A program made the position numbers and the translations under genes. From Chrysomallon squamiferum (lineage: Eukaryota > Mollusca > Gastropoda > Neomphalida > Peltospiridae), in assembly GCA_012295275.1 (NCBI GenBank), contig CM022677.1, forward strand, positions 5,638,921-5,681,989: a stretch of DNA of 43,069 bases. Reading direction: 5' to 3'. This document shows, one piece after another, positions 41,622 to 43,069 of the stretch. Below the pieces are notes generated by a model. The model was not told the DNA's origin and searched no databases. It saw nothing but the letters and a program-made list of their open reading frames with translations. How positions within the stretch are numbered: position 1 is the stretch's first letter; each line of letters opens with the position of its first letter.

Positions 41622-42240
41622 TTAGGCTAGGAAAAGAAGAAATGGAAAGAAAGAAACAGTTTCATTCACAACAAATTTATTCTCATATATGAATTTCTTT
41701 GTATCATGTGGGTCATAAGCACTTGGTAATAGGAATGTTGTGTCTGACTCCAACCAAAAACTCAGGAATGGACTTGGAACTATTGACACGGTTCTGGCAC
41801 AAGGATTTGAGTCTCCTCTGAAGGCGAATATGACCTTTGTTCTTCGGGGGGTTACAAACTGCATCCTGTTGAATAACGGTGTGTACAGTGGATTCTTCAC
41901 GCTGGAACCACTGGATAACTTTCCAGACAGAAGATGATGATGGTCGACCAAGCTGAAAATCTTATTGTTCCACCATTCAGCACTGTTGTTCGTTTGGTGG
42001 CCGACAATGAGAGTGGCCTCATGTCCGTACTCCTCACTCTTGTCCACAACCGCTTGAAACAGTTCATCGTACACAGAACTGGACTTGTTCTGCAGCAGCG
42101 CGTAAACACATCATTCCAACATCACGCAAAGGAACACGAAGCACATAAACCTGGCAGAACTGAGCTGGAGCCTTGGAGAAGTTGACATCCATGAAGGTGT
42201 TAGTCGCAGTGGCCGGGCGCCTGTTTATATTATTAGTAAA
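41622..42240 (-). pseudogene. MULE-like transposase fragment
   Basis: Minus-strand frames read NTFMDVNFSKAPAQFCQVYV, then LRVPLRDVGMM. One base over, from 42105 or so, they read CVYALLQNKSSSVYDELFQA and VVDKSEEYG. This matches the start of the MULE-type DDE domain found in animal genomes beside FLYWCH zinc fingers: an acidic residue after FMD, then F-x-Q-x-YV, then (P)CVYALLxNK and a Y-x-ELF helix. The frame shift and the loss of resemblance beyond 42000 make it inactive. No terminal inverted repeats seen. Confidence 0.5.
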
Positions 42241-43069
42241 CACACACCAAGATAAAGCATAAAACATTCACAGGGCTACGAAATCAGACATACAGTAGAT
42301 TTCTATCTCAGTCATAATTTACATCCTACTGCTTAAAACACACATACATATATAGACAAAAAAAAAAACACCTGTCACATTGTGATCATTAGCATTCCTG
42401 TGTTGAATAGAGAACAGACTATCAATTATTTAACTATGCTGCACACACTGAAAAAAGCTTCCAGTGTTTATTTGGCTGAGAGTTGGAAAACATTCTCAGT
42501 GTTTGCAGAAAAGCGAATACAATAATTGCTGTCTTCTTGCAGTGCTGTAGTCAGCACTTTTTTCCCAATCTACACATCACGTTGTGACTAATTTCATCTT
42601 CTATACAACGAATACACGATACATTCAGGTTTACATATTTCCTTCCATTTTATGTTTTATATTTTATTAACATACTTTTATTGGATAAATCTTTACCAGA
42701 AGTCTTGGTATCTTATGTTTTGATAGATGATTAAGTACATTATTCTTTCAAATATTATTAAAAAATAAATAAAATAAAAATAAATAAATAAATTAAAAAA
42801 TTATCTCCCTTGAACCAAACACTTTTTGATCTAAAATGTGTAGCTTTTTTAACACAGTCATCAAGGATTCTAACATCAATCAGTTTAAAAAAATAATAAT
42901 TTCTGTTTGTCACTTGACTACTTGGTCCTGTGTCTGATCCAAACATTCTGTATACTGATCTACATCTGATTACATGACTTTGAATCTATATTCACAGTTT
43001 TTAAATTCTTCAATAAGTGTAGTCCATGTTTCACACAAGTAACAGTTCTTGAAATGTTATTTTGGTGTT
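42241..43069. other. Right-edge spacer with a possible coding remnant
   Basis: AT-rich. On the minus strand 42946-42758 reads NRNYYFFKLIDVRILDDCVK and KATHFRSKSVWFKGDNFL before running into A/T simple repeat; upstream (43020-42950) short pieces such as TTLIEEFKNCEYRFK lie in another frame. It looks like a frameshifted transposon or gene remnant continuing beyond the window. Not identified. Confidence 0.35.

Overview
This is an AT-rich metazoan nuclear window: interrupted genes with GT..AG introns, long microsatellites, several tandem satellites, retroelement debris and one 200-N assembly gap. The gene set (an EGFR/ErbB receptor kinase, a type IV collagen remnant, a CAMSAP/Patronin-like CH domain) means an animal. 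Repeat content and protein divergence suggest an invertebrate, perhaps a mollusc, but I cannot prove the phylum from sequence alone.

Layout. 1-2250: broken minus-strand non-LTR retrotransposon of Tx1-like type. 2281-4852: 83-bp satellite. 5603-13680, plus strand: the 3' half of an EGFR-family gene in 12 exons, covering transmembrane segment, juxtamembrane region, complete kinase domain and C-terminal tail, with a poly(A) signal. The ectodomain exons are not in the window. All catalytic residues are present. The only lesion I see is one extra C in a C7 run in the tail. 15810-16165: 57-bp repeats each holding an AP-1-like site. 17625-23102, plus strand: remnants of a type IV collagen gene (a Gly-X-Y exon with half its glycines gone and a frameshifted NC1 exon) interrupted by a 2.8-kb minisatellite. 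23526-24422: 116-bp repeats. 25612-31005, minus strand: a CAMSAP/Patronin-like gene with a convincing CH-domain core, two in-frame stops and a frameshift, with a 59-bp tandem array at one candidate exon edge and a TA/CA array in an intron. 31067-32758, plus strand: a small unidentified gene whose first ATG is 61 bp from the minus-strand ATG, implying a shared head-to-head promoter. 34570-40269: a 43-bp satellite of about 130 copies after the gap. 41353-42240: a small tandem repeat and a minus-strand MULE-like transposase fragment.

No operon or concerted pathway is visible. EGFR, collagen IV and CAMSAP are unrelated neighbours. The striking theme is that every recognisable gene carries at least one single-base lesion while the spaces between are filled with satellites. 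That fits either residual assembly indels or a decaying, repeat-accumulating region. Deciding needs raw reads and transcripts. I found no clear sign of a wholly new system; the oddest items are the glycine-eroded collagen exon, the tandem copies of a splice acceptor, and the 61-bp divergent promoter.
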